A stretch of DNA of 64,000 nt, from assembly GCA_017470425.1 (NCBI GenBank), contig JAFUYT010000017.1, positions 1-64,000 of the forward strand, written 5' to 3'. A program made the translations under genes and the position numbers. Below the pieces are notes generated by a model. The model was not told the origin of the DNA. It did no database searches and worked only from the letters and a program-made list of their open reading frames with translations. Source of the stretch: Bacteroidaceae bacterium. Its GTDB lineage: Bacteria > Bacteroidota > Bacteroidia > Bacteroidales > Bacteroidaceae. Below are positions 40,601 through 49,900 of the stretch, piece by piece; position 1 is the stretch's first letter; every line of letters starts with the position of its first letter.

Positions 40601-41850
40601 AGTTCTTCAACTACTGGCGCGGTGCCGTGGGTGTCCCTGCTGAGGAACTCCTCGACTTCATCCGCATCATGGTCGATGGTGAGAGTGCCATCACGTCGGC
40701 GGAGCTCGCCGACCTGCCCGCAGCGGCCGTGGCCGACGGCGACTACTACCTCTACCTGCCCGTGCAGCAGTGCTTCCTCGGCCGTGGCGCTGAGTATGGC
40801 ACTCGCGGCGTTGCCGACAGCTACGGCGTGCCCGCCACCGTGAGGACCAGCGGCGCCGGTGTCGCCACCGTCTGTTTCCTCGACAACCGCCTCTACCTCG
40901 GCAGCGACGGCTATGCCGACAAGGCACCGTACTACAACACCACATCGTGGTTCATCGAACCCGTCGCCGAGGGCTACGTCCTGCGTTCCCACAATGGTGC
41001 CTATCTGAAGATGTACGACGATGCGCGCGTTCGCGTGGATGCCGCCGATGTCTCGGAGGCTACGCCGGTCACCTTCCTGACGCTGGAACAGCAGAAGGCG
41101 CTCCTCGGGGAATCACGCCAGGCGAACCTCGCCCTCGCCGACGGCTACCACGACACCGATGAGGTCATCGCCATCAAGAGCGCTACGGCAGGCAGCACCA
41201 CCGACTGGGTGCTGACCGCCACGACGGGCTCCACCTACAACACCGGCACCTACGGCGGCGAGCTCTACCAGACGGCGGGCACGGTCAGCCAGACCGTCAG
41301 CGTCCCCCATGCCGGCCTCTACCGACTCACGCTCAACGCCCTCTACCGTCAGGGCTCCAACGCCGACTGCAGCGCCCTCGGTGCCCAGGGCTATGAGCTC
41401 TCCAATGCCTATGTAAGCCTGCGCTCAGCCTCGGATGCAGAGGCCGATGCCTACACGGCGCAAATCCCCTCGTGGTACTCCGATGCTGCCGCTGCCGACA
41501 ACCCCAACACCACAGACCAGGCCAAGGCGCTCATGGATGCAGGCAAGTATGCCGTCGAACTCTATGCCTACATCGACGAGAGCTGTCAGGCGACTATCAC
41601 TATCCACGTCCCGAACTACATCGCCTACGGCTGGTGCCTCTTCAATAACTTCCGTCTCACGGCCCTTTCCGACACCGACGATGCCATCGGCAGCATCCGT
41701 GAGGACACCGCCCTCGGTCAGGATGCAGCCTACGACCTCGCCGGGCGGAAGCTCGCAGACCGCCCCTCGTCCGTCAGCAACTTGCCTCATGGCGTTTACA
41801 TCCTGAATGGCCGCAAGGTCCTCGTAGGCAACAGATCGTTCAGCCGATGA
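37699..41850 (+). CDS. Secreted tyrosine-phosphatase-like multidomain protein
   Basis: A 1383-residue exported protein. In order: signal peptide (to about 24); a RICIN/beta-trefoil-like or fascin-like domain (about 30-170); a carbohydrate-binding-like beta domain (about 175-375); a helical Ala/Gln-rich linker (about 375-490); a second beta domain (about 500-660); an Ig-like domain (about 670-785); then a tyrosine-phosphatase domain (about 790-1000). The phosphatase signature is the C-x5-R loop with C905 in HCIYGADRTG, and the N-terminal IANFRDLGGW and IYRGSEL typical of the Y_phosphatase3 family. More beta domains and a sorting tail (AAYDLAGRKLA...GVYILNGRKVLV) follow. The tail carries seven extra residues, GNRSFSR. 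It lies 46 bases after GH51 with no clear promoter. A substrate outside the cell is not known. Confidence 0.85.
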   Translation: MRTYLRTLALSLAWLLMNVATVAQTWTASAPASGTFYLYNVGNDGFLRGANDWSTRASLTRQGGIPVTLSAGTGDGVYYLSTSPTYNGLFLGYDGYVDVAKSGKYTAWRFIAVEGEENTFLLQATANNQYLVGNDSDPTKTTVTATEPATALGYWRLASREALLAAFGEATQESPVDATFLVLDPYFGRVTNAAGLWKGTAFTTHNGYASGASQNYCVEMWNTTFDSYQELTGLPNGVYRMTVQGFYRMGGGANDAAAAAAARTAGTEALNAKYYLNAVEASLMSIFDSELMKASNSEYNTSAAVSVGGVNYYVPNNLSRAARAMMLGEYVNAPLQAVVTDGTLRIGVRKSVASSQDWAAWDNITLTYCGIDLSALVESYETQLAAAKALQPQLMYAGIREALAQAIAAAETDVNTGSQAWLEAALSALATAISQAQASIDLYQTAIPEAIVVAQGQSTSETVKSALQTKYEEGAYADVAAVYAIYQSLEAAALGTAPGTDYTSLIINAGFELGNTVGWSFEHAGSDMGAFSTTNDTYLYSGTEGAYLFNTWTKGISTLDLYQTVSGLPAGYYTLSAVVASFGDGAPITMTANGSRASVYPTNAADVDGEKKVGYLLTVEEAFVGSGVLHFKVQNTGKGQTLLKADAFKLTFVRAYEPLDNYRGLELEVSLENDEVALYLANTTYTTDDVTVMGDYETDPLLRYDRPAVVAIPVPAQETEATLSVSTTDDFAASTQLTVAPGTVLYDLPNLLPQQTYYYKVVADEAVIADGTIHTGGRLRMIKADGIANFRDLGGWETADGNRLRYGKIYRGSELRAGKFYTASDRDLAMLKADLGIGAEVDLREDIDFLNGTMGASAIDDATYYYANLNRWGEDALNLDAAKFKSAFDLVLAALRADKAAYFHCIYGADRTGCFAFLLEGLLGLPVDQLYKDYELTSFSSAGLRTKDGIDHKIQYISALQGTTLQEKFFNYWRGAVGVPAEELLDFIRIMVDGESAITSAELADLPAAAVADGDYYLYLPVQQCFLGRGAEYGTRGVADSYGVPATVRTSGAGVATVCFLDNRLYLGSDGYADKAPYYNTTSWFIEPVAEGYVLRSHNGAYLKMYDDARVRVDAADVSEATPVTFLTLEQQKALLGESRQANLALADGYHDTDEVIAIKSATAGSTTDWVLTATTGSTYNTGTYGGELYQTAGTVSQTVSVPHAGLYRLTLNALYRQGSNADCSALGAQGYELSNAYVSLRSASDAEADAYTAQIPSWYSDAAAADNPNTTDQAKALMDAGKYAVELYAYIDESCQATITIHVPNYIAYGWCLFNNFRLTALSDTDDAIGSIREDTALGQDAAYDLAGRKLADRPSSVSNLPHGVYILNGRKVLVGNRSFSR

Positions 41851-41882
41851 CTTAAAACAGAAAAGGATACATTCTTATGGCT

Positions 41883-41924
41883 TTTATCACGCGTGAGAAA
41901 AACCTTTCTCACGCGTGATAAAAA
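41883..41924. terminator. Bidirectional terminator after the phosphatase-like gene
   Basis: A near-perfect palindrome, tatcacgcgtgagaaa pairing with tttctcacgcgtgata, with A/T runs on both sides. A weaker stem gttttctc/gagaaaac follows. Confidence 0.85.
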
Positions 41925-42402
41925 GTTTTCTCATTGGTGAGAAAAACTGCTTCATGTAGTTTAACGCGTCCCCGCTGCGCCGTGAAGGCTTTGCTTGCTG
42001 CGGTAGTGCGGCGCGGTGAGGTGTGGTGTGCGGCACGGTGAGGTGAGGTGTGCGGCGCGAAAAAGTAGATCCTTTCCCGTGTATTTCCCCTTTTTTAGGC
42101 AATATCCTACACCTTTTCAGGCATCCTACACCATATTCTACACTCTTGTAACCGACTGTTTATAAGTGGATAAGATAGTATGGGTGTAGGTATGTATATT
42201 ATTTCCCCCAAAAAAACTTTCTCTCGCGCGCGTGAAAGGAGTCATGCGGACACGACTCTCCTGAACGGCCGCCCTGTCCCTGCCGTTCCCTCTCTCAAAA
42301 GGGGTAAATGTGGACTCTTTTCGAAGTTTTTCTGTTTTGGAGAACGGAGTTACAAATATTATTTGTACTTTTGCGCATACATTGTGGCTTAGTTAGAAAT
42401 AT
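41925..42402. other. Intergenic region ahead of the restriction locus
   Basis: No convincing gene. It holds a G/T-rich stretch with repeated ggtgaggtgtg words (about 42005-42060), two tcctacacc words, a ctctcgcgcgcgtga motif near 42225, and at its end a -7-like box TACTTTTG (about 42367-42374), the likely promoter of hsdM, 29 bases before the ATG. Confidence 0.5.
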
Positions 42403-43932
42403 ATGGCAAGTAATCAGAATTCTTCGACCGTCACCGGCGACATGAAGAGCCGGATCGATAAGATATGGGATACGCTGTGGGCAGGAGGCATCACGGTGCC
42501 TGTGACCATCCTGGAACAGCTGACGTATCTGTTCTTCATCAAGCTGCTGGACGACAAACAGCGCCATGAAGAGAGCAACGCCACGGAGTTCGGCTATGAG
42601 CTGGAGAATCCGCTGTACAAGAAGGGTGAGAAGTGGCTGAACCCGGAGACGAAGCAGGAGGTGGCCTACGAAGACCTGCGCTGGTCGGTGTTCAAGGGCT
42701 TCTCCGCCCAGAACATGCTCCACCACGTGCGCAACAATGTGTTCGTGTTCATCAAGAACATCGGCAAGGAGAGCGGTTCCGCTTACAGCCGCTACATGCA
42801 GGACGCCGTCTTCAGCATTCCCAAGGCCGATGTGCTCCAATCGGTGGTCGATGACATAGACCTCCTGGATATGGAGGATGCCGACACCATGGGCGATGTC
42901 TATGAATATATGCTGGCGCGCATGTCGGAGAAGGGGCAGAACGGCCAGTTCCGCACGCCCCGCCACATCATCCGCATGATGATCACGATGGCAGAGCCCA
43001 AGATAGACGACATCGTATGTGACCCCGCCATGGGCAGCGCAGGATTCATCATGGAGGCAGCGCGCCAGGTCTATGACCAGAACCACGCCACCATCCAGAC
43101 CAACGAGGATGTGCGCCGCCGCTATTACTCCACGATGTTCAACGGCTTCGACACCGACCAGACGATGCTGCGCATCGGTGCCATGAACATGCTCCTGCAT
43201 GGCATCCCCTCGCCGAATATCCGCTATCAGGACTCGCTGTCTGAGGACAACACCGACCAGAGCCGCTACACGCTTTGTGTGGCCAACCCGCCGTTCTCGG
43301 GCAAGGTGCTGAAGAGCACCATCAGCAAGAGCCTGCTGGCCACCTGCAACACGAATGCCACGGAGCTGCTGTTCCTCGCCCTCTTTGTCCGCTCCCTGAA
43401 GGTGGGAGGACGGTGTTTCTCCATTGTTCCCGACGGCGTGCTCTTCGGCAACGACAATGCCCACATGGCCATCCGCCGCGAACTCATCGACCACCAGTGT
43501 CTGCGCGCCGTCATCTCCATGCCCGCAGGGGTCTTCCAGCCCTACAGCGGGGTCTCCACGGCCATTCTGATTTTCACCCGGACGGATGCAGGCGGCACTG
43601 GCGATGTCTGGTTCTATGAGATGCACGCCGACGGCTTCACGCTGAACGCCAAGCGCACACCCACTGCCGACGATGACATCCCCGACCTGCTCCACCGCTG
43701 GCAGCACCTCGAGGCCGAGCGCACCCGCACCCGCCGTGACCAGAGTTTCTTTGTGCCCGCAGAAGAGATTCGCCAGAACGACTACGACCTCACCTTTAAT
43801 AAATATAAAGAGGTGGTGCGCGAGAAGGTTGTATATGACGCCCCCCAGGATGTCTTCGCCCGCATCGAGGCCCTGGAGGCGCAGTTCGCAGCCCGCCAGC
43901 AGGAGTTCAAGGAGAGGTACTTGACTCGATAG
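42403..43932 (+). CDS. hsdM: Type I restriction-modification DNA methyltransferase subunit
   Basis: A 509-residue N6-adenine methyltransferase that works with HsdS. The N-terminal helical HsdM_N domain (about 10-150) begins IDKIWDTLWAGG. The AdoMet-binding motif I is in CDPAMGSAGFIMEAA (about residue 206). The catalytic motif is VANPPFSG (about residue 293). The C-terminus is an amphipathic helix. It heads the hsdM-[DUF4062]-hsdS-hsdR locus. Its stop codon sits inside a tandem ataga-repeat that continues downstream. Confidence 0.96.
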   Translation: MASNQNSSTVTGDMKSRIDKIWDTLWAGGITVPVTILEQLTYLFFIKLLDDKQRHEESNATEFGYELENPLYKKGEKWLNPETKQEVAYEDLRWSVFKGFSAQNMLHHVRNNVFVFIKNIGKESGSAYSRYMQDAVFSIPKADVLQSVVDDIDLLDMEDADTMGDVYEYMLARMSEKGQNGQFRTPRHIIRMMITMAEPKIDDIVCDPAMGSAGFIMEAARQVYDQNHATIQTNEDVRRRYYSTMFNGFDTDQTMLRIGAMNMLLHGIPSPNIRYQDSLSEDNTDQSRYTLCVANPPFSGKVLKSTISKSLLATCNTNATELLFLALFVRSLKVGGRCFSIVPDGVLFGNDNAHMAIRRELIDHQCLRAVISMPAGVFQPYSGVSTAILIFTRTDAGGTGDVWFYEMHADGFTLNAKRTPTADDDIPDLLHRWQHLEAERTRTRRDQSFFVPAEEIRQNDYDLTFNKYKEVVREKVVYDAPQDVFARIEALEAQFAARQQEFKERYLTR

Positions 43933-44008
43933 AAGCGATAGAAGCAATAGAAGCAATAGCGACTATAGAATCTATAGAAACTATAGAAACGATAGAAACG
44001 ATAGAAAA
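43927..44008 (+). repeat. Tandem atagaa-type repeat after hsdM
   Basis: About nine units of 9 bp (atagaagcg, atagaagca, atagaaacg and similar). The hsdM stop codon is formed in the first unit. Confidence 0.85.
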
Positions 44009-44152
44009 CTAAAAAGAACTGAAACCTAAAAGAATAAAAGACAATGGCAAAAGATAGCACGAAACCATTCAAGAGCATCTTCAGGCAGGTGCCGAAGTGG
44101 CAGGACCTATGGTTCTCGAAAGGTTGAAAATGGAGAAGAAGGAGGAAGAGTA

Positions 44153-44191
44153 ATGGATAGAACGGAGTGGGAAAATAAGAAATATCTGTAA
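44153..44191 (+). pseudogene. Truncated copy of the hsdS 5' end
   Basis: Reads MDRTEWENKKYL and stops. The first 29 bases match the start of hsdS at 45755 with two substitutions (MDRTKWEYKK). It shows where hsdS once followed hsdM before the gene at 44195 came in, or that the 5' end was duplicated. A 27-codon frame (44044-44127) lies just upstream and is not supported as a gene. Confidence 0.8.
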
Positions 44192-44194
44192 ACT

Positions 44195-45667
44195 ATGGCA
44201 GAGATTAGAATATTCATCAGCAGTGTACAGGCAGAGTTTGCCAGCGAGCGTAAACAGCTGTGCAACTATATCCGGCAGGACGCCTTATTGGGGCGGTTCT
44301 TCATTCCTTTTATCTTTGAGGAACTTCCTGCCATCAACACCTCGGCGCAAGAGGCCTATCTCACAGAGGCTGGCCAGTGCGACATCTACGTCGGGCTGTT
44401 TGGCGAGCGATATGGTTATGAAGACGGAGCGGGTGTCTCGCCTACAGAGCGCGAATATGACGTGGCCACCCAGCAGCACAAACACCGACTTATTTATCTG
44501 AAGAACGTACCCTCCCGTCATCCCAAGGAAGAGCGCTTCATTCATAAAGTGGAACAGGATGTGGTGCGCAAATCCTTTGATGCATACGACGACCTGCGCA
44601 CAGCGGTCTATACTTCGCTGGTACGCTATCTGGAAGAAAAAGAATATCTCCGACTGCTGTCGTTCGATGCAACATTCCATCGTGCGGCCACGCTCGACGA
44701 CATTGACCCCTCGAAAGTGGAGTTGTTTGTCAATCTGGCCCGAGACCGCCGTAACTTCCCCATTCCTTTCAGCGCAGGCATTCCCAAGATTCTGACACAC
44801 CTGAACCTGATGGCCGAAGACGGAAGACTGACGAACTCAGCCTTGTTGCTCTTTGCCAAAGACCCGCAGAAGTTCTTCATAACGTCGGAGGTGAAGTGCG
44901 CTCAGTTCTATGGCACGAAGGTGGAAAAGCCCATACCCTTCTATCAGGTGTTCCACGGTAGCATCTTTGAACTGGTTGACCAGGCTGTGGGGTTCGTGAT
45001 GGGGCATATCAATGCAAAAGTGGGCGACCGCTCTAAATCAGCGTCGGTCGATGTTGACTACGAGTTTCCAGTAAAGGCTGTGACAGAGGCTATTGTGAAC
45101 GCTGTCACACATCGCGACTATACCAGCAATGCCAGTGTGCAGGTGATGTTGTTCCGGGATCGCTTAGAAATCCTGAATCCAGGAACGCTGCCATACGGTA
45201 TGACTGTTCCTCTGCTGTCACAACTCCATTCGTCAATACCCACCAATCCTGTGTTAGCTCATCCTGTCTATTTGGCGGGCTATATTGAACGTATGGGAAC
45301 TGGAACCACGGACATTATAGAGCAATGTGAAGCAAAGGGACTGCCGACCCCAACTTTCAGGCAGAACAGTTTCTTCCAAGTAACGCTCTATCGTAAACTA
45401 CAAGACAATGGATTGGAGCAAAGGAATCAGGAAGAAGTTAAGCTTACTGAGGAAACAACGGCGATAGAGCTAAATGCCAAGCAAAGACTGGTAATTGTCT
45501 ATTGTAGATTGCCTAGAACGAGCCGACAGATATTGAAACATATCGGTGTAAGTTATCATTCTACTAACATAAAGAAATATATTAACGATTTGATAGATGC
45601 CAAATTGTTAAAAGTGGTGAATGGAAGTAGCAAGAACAACAGAGATGTAATGTATGTAAAGTGTTAA
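44195..45667 (+). CDS. DUF4062 plus GHKL-ATPase-type protein inside the RM locus
   Basis: A 490-residue protein. The N-terminal DUF4062 domain (about 3-85) is seen in IRIFISSVQAEFASERKQL and CDIYVGLFGERYGYED. The middle part is not recognised. Residues about 280-400 match the HATPase_c_4 layout of Schlafen/AlbA-associated regulators (EAIVNAVTHRDY, EILNPGTLPYGMT, ERMGTGTTDII). The C-terminus is a winged helix (TSRQILKHIGVSYHSTNIKKYIND). Proteins of this build are often embedded in type I restriction loci and defence islands; whether they regulate or add a defence function is not settled. It starts 3 bases after the truncated hsdS copy and is more AT-rich than hsdM. Confidence 0.82.
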   Translation: MAEIRIFISSVQAEFASERKQLCNYIRQDALLGRFFIPFIFEELPAINTSAQEAYLTEAGQCDIYVGLFGERYGYEDGAGVSPTEREYDVATQQHKHRLIYLKNVPSRHPKEERFIHKVEQDVVRKSFDAYDDLRTAVYTSLVRYLEEKEYLRLLSFDATFHRAATLDDIDPSKVELFVNLARDRRNFPIPFSAGIPKILTHLNLMAEDGRLTNSALLLFAKDPQKFFITSEVKCAQFYGTKVEKPIPFYQVFHGSIFELVDQAVGFVMGHINAKVGDRSKSASVDVDYEFPVKAVTEAIVNAVTHRDYTSNASVQVMLFRDRLEILNPGTLPYGMTVPLLSQLHSSIPTNPVLAHPVYLAGYIERMGTGTTDIIEQCEAKGLPTPTFRQNSFFQVTLYRKLQDNGLEQRNQEEVKLTEETTAIELNAKQRLVIVYCRLPRTSRQILKHIGVSYHSTNIKKYINDLIDAKLLKVVNGSSKNNRDVMYVKC

Positions 45668-45694
45668 TTAAAAGCAGCTTGTAATATCTAAATT

Positions 45695-45740
45695 GTCAGA
45701 GATAGTGTCAGAGATAGTGTCAGAGACAGTGTCAGAGATC
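45695..45740 (+). repeat. 12-bp tandem repeat between the DUF4062 gene and hsdS
   Basis: Nearly four units of gtcagagatagt. In one frame they read as repeated SEIV, but the DUF4062 gene stops at 45667, so they are not translated as part of it. Confidence 0.85.
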
Positions 45741-45754
45741 TAACGTTGAAGAAT

Positions 45755-46900
45755 ATGGATAGAACGAAGTGGGAATATAAGAAGCTGGGAGAGGTTTGCG
45801 AGAAGTTGACCGATGGCAGTCACAATCCTCCAAAGGGGATTGAGTACAGCGATTACCATATGATAAGTTCTCAGAACATCTTCAATGACAGAATAGAGCT
45901 TACCGATTTCAGGTGTCTGTCAAAGGAAGACTTTGAGGCGGAAGACAAGAGGACTGCTCTGAAGAAAGGGGATTTGCTACTAACCATTGTTGGAGCTATA
46001 GGAAGGTGTTATGTGCTGGACGGCACCGAAGGCCATATCACACTCCAGAGAAGCGTCGCTGCAATTACCCCCAAAGAGAACATCCTTTCTCGTTTCCTTA
46101 TGTATTACTTCATTGGGAACAATTCCAAGTTGAATGAAGAAGCTCATGGAGTCGCTCAGAAGGGTATCTATTTGAAGCAATTAGGCAATCTGATTGTCCC
46201 GATTCCGCCCATGTCCGACCAGCAACACATCGTTGCCGAGTTAGATTGCTTGAACGAAATGATTGCTCTGAAGCAAGAGCAGTTGAAGGAGTTCGACAAG
46301 CTGGCGCAGGCTATCTTCTATGAGATGTTTGGAGATGATTATGATTTTGAGAAGGTTAAGTTGGGTGATGTAGTTGAAGTGGCGTCAGGATTGGTAGACC
46401 CCAAGAGCGAACCATATTGCTTTCAGTTACATGTAAGCCCGGCAAACATTGTCAGTGGCACAAATGAAATCGTTAATTGTGTACAAGCAAAAGATGAGGG
46501 GCTAATAAGTGATAAATACCCATTTAAGTCTGGAATGGTGTTGTATTCAAAAATACGTCCTAACTTAAATAAAGTTGCCATGGCAAACTTCGACGGAATT
46601 TGTAGTGCAGATATGTATCCTCTTAATGTGTTGCCCAAGGCAAATAACATATATATTATGAAACTATTGTCGTCGAAGCATTTCTTAGAATATGCAATAA
46701 AGAATTCTGGACGTGCTCGTATGCCCAAGCTTAATAGAGAAACATTGTTCGCCTATGTTTTTAAACTCCCCCCTCTCCCCCTCCAGCAGCAATTTGCCGA
46801 GAAGATTTCTGCCATTGAGGCACAGAAGGAGCTGGTGAGGCAGAGCATTGCAGAGACACAGACGCTGCTGGATTATACGATGGATAAGTATTTCGGATAA
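45755..46900 (+). CDS. hsdS: Type I restriction-modification specificity subunit
   Basis: A 381-residue protein from the ATG at 45755; an in-frame TTG nine bases upstream is a less likely start, because the truncated copy at 44153 begins at the same ATG. Two target-recognition domains (about 5-165 and 200-345) are each followed by a conserved helical spacer: SDQQHIVAELDCLNEMIALK with EFDKLAQAIFYEMFGD, and LQQQFAEKISAIEAQKELV with TLLDYTMDKYFG. The domain pair sets the bipartite DNA target. The second recognition domain is markedly AT-rich, typical of recombined specificity modules. Confidence 0.93.
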   Translation: MDRTKWEYKKLGEVCEKLTDGSHNPPKGIEYSDYHMISSQNIFNDRIELTDFRCLSKEDFEAEDKRTALKKGDLLLTIVGAIGRCYVLDGTEGHITLQRSVAAITPKENILSRFLMYYFIGNNSKLNEEAHGVAQKGIYLKQLGNLIVPIPPMSDQQHIVAELDCLNEMIALKQEQLKEFDKLAQAIFYEMFGDDYDFEKVKLGDVVEVASGLVDPKSEPYCFQLHVSPANIVSGTNEIVNCVQAKDEGLISDKYPFKSGMVLYSKIRPNLNKVAMANFDGICSADMYPLNVLPKANNIYIMKLLSSKHFLEYAIKNSGRARMPKLNRETLFAYVFKLPPLPLQQQFAEKISAIEAQKELVRQSIAETQTLLDYTMDKYFG

Positions 46901-46918
46901 AGTAATAAGATAAGGACT

Positions 46919-49900
46919 ATGCATAAGAACTTCGACTACCTCAAGGAACTGCCGCTGTTCACGACGCTGTACCAGCGTTGTGATGAGGCAGAGGTGTTCT
47001 GCAAGGCCGATCCGGACAAGGCGGCGATGGCGTGCAGGAGGGCACTGGAGTGGACCATCGAGCTGATATACAGGGTTCAGCACTGGGAGGTGTCGCCCAG
47101 GGCGAACCTCTTCGAGAAGGTGCAAGATGCCCGCTTCGCGGAGTTCATCCATTCACGCGACCTGATGCGGAAGCTCCACTTCGTGCGCAGTGTGGGCAAT
47201 CGTGCTGCCCACCAGGGAGGGGTGTCGAGGCGCGACTGTGAGTATGCCGTGCTGGACATCTACTATTTCGTGGGCGATGTGCTGAAGCTGCTGGGCTACA
47301 TAGACCGCTACCCGTCCTTTGATCCTACGCTGCTGCCGGAAAGGGGCACACGGGTGATGACCGTCACGACCAATGAGGCCGCTGCCACCCGCCAACAGAC
47401 AGAAGCCGCAGAGGAGGCGAAGCCCATCCAGACACCGACGGCCGAGGTGCTGGTGGCACATAACCCAGAGAACCTGAGCGAGGCAGAGACCCGCAAGATC
47501 TATATCGACGAGATGCTGCGCGAGGCGGGTTGGGAGATCTCCGAGGCCGCAGGCGTCATCGTGAGCGGCAAGGCGTGCATAGAAATAGAGGTGCAGGGGA
47601 TGCCCGATACCCCATCGGGCAGGGGATATGCCGACTATGTGCTGTTCGACACCGACGGGATGCCGCTGGCCGTTGTGGAAGCCAAGAGGACGACCGTTGA
47701 CCCTGTGGCGGGAAAGACCCAGGCAGAGCTCTATGCCCAGTGCTTAGAGGCCCGGTTCGGCGTGAAGCCTGTGGTCTATTATACCAATGGCTATGAAACC
47801 CATGTCATCGACGGCCTGGGCTATCCGGCCAGAACCATCTACGGTTTCCACACCCGCCAGGACCTGCAGAAACTCATCCAGAAGCGAGGTCGGCAGGATA
47901 TTGTCGATATGCTGGCTAAGGAGGAAATCGTGGATAGGCCGTATCAGACCCGAGCCGTGAAGAGCATCTGCGAGCACTTCAACACGAAGCATCGCAGGGG
48001 CTTGCTCGTGATGGCAACAGGGACGGGCAAGACGCGTGTGGCCATCGCCCTGATAGAGGTGCTGCTGAGGAACAACTGGGTCAGGAACGTGCTGTTCCTG
48101 GCCGACCGCACCGACCTGGTGGATCAGGCCTTCGGTAAGTTCAACACCTACCTGCCCGACGAGACGAAGTGCAATCTCTGTGACCCGCGACAGACAAGGA
48201 ATCTGGATGCCCGCCTGCTGTTCTCGACCTATCAGACGATGATCAACTTCATCGACGCAGAGGAGAAGACCTTCAGCGTGGGACGCTTCGACCTGATTAT
48301 CATCGATGAGGCCCACCGCTCCGTCTTCGGCAAGTTTCGTGCCATCTTCGATTACTTCGACTCGCTGCTGGTGGGGCTGACGGCTACACCCCGAGAAGAG
48401 ATTGACCGCAGCACCTACCGTCTGCTGGAACTGGAGGACGGCGAGCCCAATGATTTCTATGAATATGGGGAAGCCGTCAGAGACGGACACCTGGTGAACT
48501 TCGAGGCCTACCGCTATGACTCGGACATCCTGCGCAATGGCATCCGATACCGCGAACGCTCTGAGGACGAGCAGCGGCAGCTGGACACCATCTTCGAGAG
48601 TGAAGGCGAAGGGGAACGCGACATCGAGAGCAACGAGATATTCCGATATGTCTATAACACCGACACGATAGACAAGGTGCTGCAGGAACTGATGGAGAAG
48701 GGCCTGCGCGTGGACAGCGGCGAAAACATCGGCAAGACCATCATCTTTGCCTACAACCACAGGCACGCCGTGAAGATTGCAGAACGGTTCGCTGTGCTCT
48801 ATCCGCAACTGGGACCCGACTACTGCGAGGTGATTGACTATCAGGCCACACAGCGGAAACACCTTCTGGGCGAGTTCGAGAAGGTGGACCACGAGCCGCG
48901 TGTGGCTGTGAGCGTGGATATGCTGGACACCGGCATTGATGTGCCGGAGGTGTTGAACCTGGTGTTCTTCAAGCCCGTACACTCCAAGATCAAGTTCGAG
49001 CAGATGAAGGGGCGTGGAACGCGCCTGTGCAAGAACCTGCTGGGAGCAGGCAGGGATAAGGAGAAATTCCTGATCTTTGACTTCTGCAATAACTTCGACT
49101 ACTTCGATGAGCATCCGCAGGGAGCTACGGCGACCCGGACAAGGTCGCTGACGGAGCGCATCTTCTGTCAGAAATCGGAATTGGCCTTCCTCTTGCAGAG
49201 AGTGGCCCGCACAGATTTCGAGCGGCAACTGCACGGCGAGTTGAAGAATGAGTTGTGGAAACAGGTAGGAGGCCTGGGCTTTGAGCGCATCTTGGTCCGT
49301 AAGCATGGCGAAGAAATCGACCCGTTCCGCGCGGAGCAGTATTGGGAGCATCTGAGGGAGGCTGATGTGGCTGTGTTGCAGACGACGATTGCACCCTTGT
49401 TGGTGGCTTCTGGCGACGAAATGGCGATGATGCTGGATGCGCTGATGTATGCTTGCGAGATTGCACGTCTGCAGAGAATCTCATCTCCGACAGCTGTGAC
49501 GGAAAAGATCAAGCAGCTATGTCAGATTCTGAGAACCAAGAAGGGCAACATACCTCAGGTAAGGGAGCAGATGGCTACGATTGAAGAGGTGATTCCGGAA
49601 CACTTCTGGACAGGAGCTACGCTGGAAGACCTGGAACGAGTGCGCAAGGTGCTGAGAGAGCTGGCGCGCTTTGCCATTGACGTACAGGACAACGCCACCT
49701 TCGACGTGGACATTGAAGATATGATAGACAATCCGCGGATAGATACGCCACAGGCCACCAACATCACTTACAAGCAGCGCGTGTTTGACTATCTGGCAGA
49801 ACATCGCGACGACGAGGTGTTCCGGAAGATATTCAATATGAAACAGCTGACCATACAGGATGTGCATGAGTTGGAACGCATCCTATGGGAAGAGCTGGGC

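Noticed and set aside
44044-44127. 27-codon frame between hsdM and the truncated hsdS copy
   Set aside because: Too short, with no support beyond an ATG. It may be part of the old junction sequence.
43927-45740. CRISPR or phase-variable coding repeat at the RM locus
   Set aside because: Units are 9 and 12 bp without spacers, and neither tract lies within an intact reading frame, so only a spacing effect can be proposed.
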